64,000 nucleotides of DNA from a bacterium (GTDB lineage Bacteria; Bacillota_I; Bacilli_A; Mycoplasmatales; Mycoplasmoidaceae). Shown here in pieces: positions 61,703-64,000 of this stretch. The position numbers and the translations under genes are program-made. Below the pieces are notes generated by a model. That model had not been told where the DNA came from. It saw only the letters and a list, made by a program, of their open reading frames with translations, and did no database searches. The stretch's first letter is position 1. Each line of letters opens with the position of its first letter. Where the stretch lies: positions 1 through 64,000 of the forward strand of contig JAFSMC010000001.1 of the NCBI GenBank assembly GCA_017448105.1, read 5' to 3'.

Positions 61703-61722
61703 CCTTAAAGGCTACAGTTTTT
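61700..61722 (+). terminator. short hairpin after rpmE
   Basis: TAGCC (61700-61704) and GGCTA (61710-61714) pair around TTAAA and run into CAGTTTTTAG. The rpmE stop TAG is the first part of the stem. The stem is only 5 bp, so termination is probably partial before prfA. Confidence 0.35.
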
Positions 61723-61733
61723 AGTTGTGCTTT

Positions 61734-62825
61734 ATGGAATATAACAAACAACTTTACAATTCTATTAATAAAATTGCGTCTAAATATGAAGAATTAAACG
61801 CAAAATTACAAAGTGCTAACATTAGCTTTAGTGAAGAAAAAGAAATTAAAATTCAACTTAAAGGTTATCACCAAGTTGTTAGTGAATTTGAAAAATTTAA
61901 ACATTTAATTAATGAAGGTTTAGAAACTGAAAAGATGCTAAGCAACCAAAATGCATCTCTAGATATAGAATTTGTTGAATTAGCTAAAAAAGAATTAGAC
62001 GAAATTAAAAGTAAGATTCCTTCAATGGAAATTGAACTTAAAAAAATGTTACTACCTGCTGACCCTAATAAAGATAAGGATGTTATCATTGAAATGCGAC
62101 CTGCAGCTGGTGGTGATGAATCAGCTATTTTTGTTACTAACCTTTTTGACACATACAAACGCTATTGTGACTCACAAAAATGAACAATCAGTGTTACTGA
62201 ACTTGTAGCAAATAATTTTGGTTATAACTACATCTCCTTTATTGTCAAAGGTAAAAATGTTTATAGCAAAATGAAATTTGAATCAGGTGTACATAGAGTA
62301 CAAAGAGTCCCTTTTACTGAATCAAAAGGTCGTGTACATACTTCAACTATTACTGTTAGCGTTTTACCTAAATTAGATGAAATTGATTACAAAATTAACC
62401 CAAACGATCTAAGAATTGATGTTTATCGTGCTTCTGGCGCTGGCGGACAACATGTTAATCGAACAGAATCTGCAGTAAGAATAACACACTTGCCTACAGG
62501 AATCGTTGCTAGTTGTCAAGAAGGAAAAAGTCAAATCCAAAATCGTGAAACAGCTATGGCAATGCTAAAATCAAAGATTTGATTCCATTTATCACAGCAA
62601 CAAAAACAAGATCAAGACAAAATGAGAAAAAGTCAAGTTGGAACTGGTGAAAGATCTGAAAAAATCAGAACCTACAACTATCCACAAAACAGAATCACAG
62701 ATCATCGAATTAATCTAACTTTAAATAAATTAGATATGATTATGCAATCTGGTGATTTAAGTGAAATTCACAGCCAACTTCTTGCTAATGAACAAACTGA
62801 ACAAATAAAAAAATTAAATTTTTAA
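61734..62825 (+). CDS. prfA: peptide chain release factor 1
   Basis: RF1 reads UAA and UAG, the only stops in this code; RF2 should be absent. The 363-residue protein has the PxT recognition motif as RVPFTES, the catalytic GGQ in [13 protein letters not shown], and an N-terminal coiled region. Two TGA codons are Trp. The ATG at 61734 is preferred over an in-frame TTG at 61725. prmC starts at the base after its stop. Confidence 0.96.
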
Positions 62826-63635
62826 ATGACTTTTTTAAACCTATTGCTTTGATTCCAAAATAAATATGGTACTAAACATCAAAATGTCTTTTTTGAGCTT
62901 GTTTTCTTCTTATCCAAAAAAGCAAAAACAAAACTGTTTTTTATTGAAAATAAAAACAACAAAATTGACTTTAGTAAACAAAAATTTGATTCATTGTGTG
63001 ATAAATATTTCAATAAAAAAATTTCTCTTGCTCATTTAACTAAGCAAACATTATTTTGTAACCTAACATTTTGTATTGACAAAAAAGTTTTAGCTCCAAG
63101 AGAAATTACTGAACAAATGACTAATGATTTCATCAGATATATTAAGAAAAAAAGCAAAATTAAAGTTTATGACTTATGTGCTGGTAGTGGGAATATCGGC
63201 ATTAGCATCAAAAAGCATTGTCCAAAACATAAAATAGTTTGTCTTGACAAATACCAATATTGCATTAGCAATATTAAAAGAAATTGTCAACTGCATAAAG
63301 TTAAGATTAAAATCATCAAAGGAGATGTATTAAAATTTCTAAACAAAAATAAGCAATTAGACTATATTATCTCCAACCCACCATATGTTGATCAAAAAAA
63401 TGATAAGTATATTGTTAATACCGCTTGGGAAAGCAAAAATGCTTTATTTGCAAAAGAAAATGGACTATATTATTTCAGAAAATATTTTACATGATTAAGC
63501 AAAAACAAATGCAAAGAATGCTGATTAGAATATGGTTTGCTTCAAAAACATAGATTAATCCATTTATTAAAAAAATACCCAAAATTAAAATATAGATTGG
63601 TGAAAAATTATTTAATTATTCGTAAAAAAATATAA
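62826..63635 (+). CDS. prmC: release factor glutamine methyltransferase PrmC
   Basis: It methylates the Gln of the RF1 GGQ motif. The 269 residues show the SAM site DLCAGSGNIGISI and the catalytic NPPY in ISNPPYVD. The N-terminal RF-binding part is divergent. It directly follows prfA (TAA then ATG), the usual pairing. Its stop TAA lies within the -10 box of the next gene. Confidence 0.93.
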
Positions 63636-63636
63636 T
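63631..63636 (+). promoter_or_regulatory. -10 box overlapping the prmC stop codon
   Basis: TATAAT spans the last sense base, the stop TAA and the base after it. It ends 6 bases before the ATG at 63643, so that mRNA should be leaderless. Confidence 0.55.
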
Positions 63637-63642
63637 ATTTGC

Positions 63643-64000
63643 ATGGCACACACACTTATAGTTCTAAATGGCATCTTATTTTTGTTATGCATTGTTTATG
63701 CTGGTTTTTTTGTTGCCAACAAAATAATTTTTAACAAATATATCCAATGTTTACAAAAGTATGATACCATTCTTGGTCAAGTAATGAATATAGCTTTTAC
63801 AAAGGTAAATGCTTTAGCTGAAAAAAACCAGCCGTTAAAAGAAAAAATTGGCATATTAAATATAGCTAGATCACAAATTGTTGACAACTTAAATTGTTGC
63901 AAACAAGACTTTTTTATTTTCGACAACCAATTAAAGAACTTTCATCTTATATATTGCTATAAGTTAATAAAAGAATGCACAAAAAAACTACAAATTTGTT
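63643..64000 (+). CDS. membrane-anchored helical protein (partial, runs off the window)
   Basis: 119 codons are visible. One membrane helix (residues 4-25) is followed by a basic, Gln/Asn/Lys-rich helical stretch such as KYIQCLQKYDTILGQ that looks coiled-coil. The topology is like EzrA-type septation regulators, but no diagnostic motif is visible in this part. Function unknown. Confidence 0.6.
   Translation, partial: MAHTLIVLNGILFLLCIVYAGFFVANKIIFNKYIQCLQKYDTILGQVMNIAFTKVNALAEKNQPLKEKIGILNIARSQIVDNLNCCKQDFFIFDNQLKNFHLIYCYKLIKECTKKLQIC

Overview
The window reads as a chromosome segment of a small-genome mollicute (Mycoplasma-like). It is strongly A+T rich, and UGA must be read as tryptophan: dozens of conserved proteins run unbroken only when in-frame TGA is Trp, and UAA/UAG are the only stops seen. 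Gene neighbourhoods (mnmG-rsmG-small protein; S10-spc-alpha cluster without rpmD; ecfA1-ecfA2-ecfT-truA; thrS next to an SSB-like gene) and long basic extensions on ribosomal proteins resemble the Mycoplasma pneumoniae/Ureaplasma/Malacoplasma side of the class. The species is not identified. All coordinates here use genetic code 4.

Layout. 1-3.2 kb: tRNA and rRNA modification genes mnmG and rsmG plus a small unknown protein. 3.2-9.1 kb (minus): one 1316-residue lipoprotein and lepA. 9.1-9.7 kb: tRNA-Leu and the largest gene-poor stretch, with a long inverted repeat and a possible decayed ORF. 9.7-13 kb: yebC, a polytopic membrane protein with degenerate GGDEF/EAL-like parts, and the diadenylate cyclase cdaM. 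13-17.7 kb: hpf and a DJ-1 protein, a block of seven tRNA genes, rpsB-nusG-secE with a frameshifted rpmG, an intact rpmG, and three more tRNAs. 17.7-22.4 kb: acyl carrier protein, ruvAB, tRNA-Arg, ispG, rnhC, truA. 22.4-26.9 kb (minus): ECF vitamin transporter core, ribF, truB. 26.9-29.3 kb: ttcA and metS. 29.3-44.5 kb (minus): a continuous ribosomal-protein/secY/adk/map/infA/rpoA supercluster. 44.8-49.2 kb: sufC-sufD-sufS-sufU-sufB. 49.2-64 kb: dinB, ileS, a LemA-like protein with ispH, a degenerate alanine-dehydrogenase-like protein, rpsP-rplS-trmD-mtaB, an SSB-like protein, thrS, a HAD-like protein, rpmE, prfA, prmC, and the start of a membrane protein.

How the genes fit together. The window is dominated by translation: about 30 ribosomal proteins, 13 tRNA genes, three aminoacyl-tRNA synthetases, RF1 with its methyltransferase, and six tRNA modification enzymes. 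A second theme is iron-sulfur metabolism. The suf operon shares the window with four enzymes whose families need 4Fe-4S clusters (IspG, IspH, TtcA, MtaB), which suggests why this organism kept a SufBCDSU system. A third theme is compaction. Many genes start 6-12 bases after a TATAAT box (probable leaderless mRNAs), convergent genes share stop-codon bases, and one palindromic -10 box appears to serve two divergent genes.

The most interesting leads are the GGDEF/EAL-like protein beside cdaM, the Suf/client set with a half-size SufD, the ThrRS that has lost its editing residues, the frameshifted rpmG upstream of secE, and several conserved-looking but catalytically degenerate proteins (alanine-dehydrogenase-like, HAD-like, RibF N-domain).
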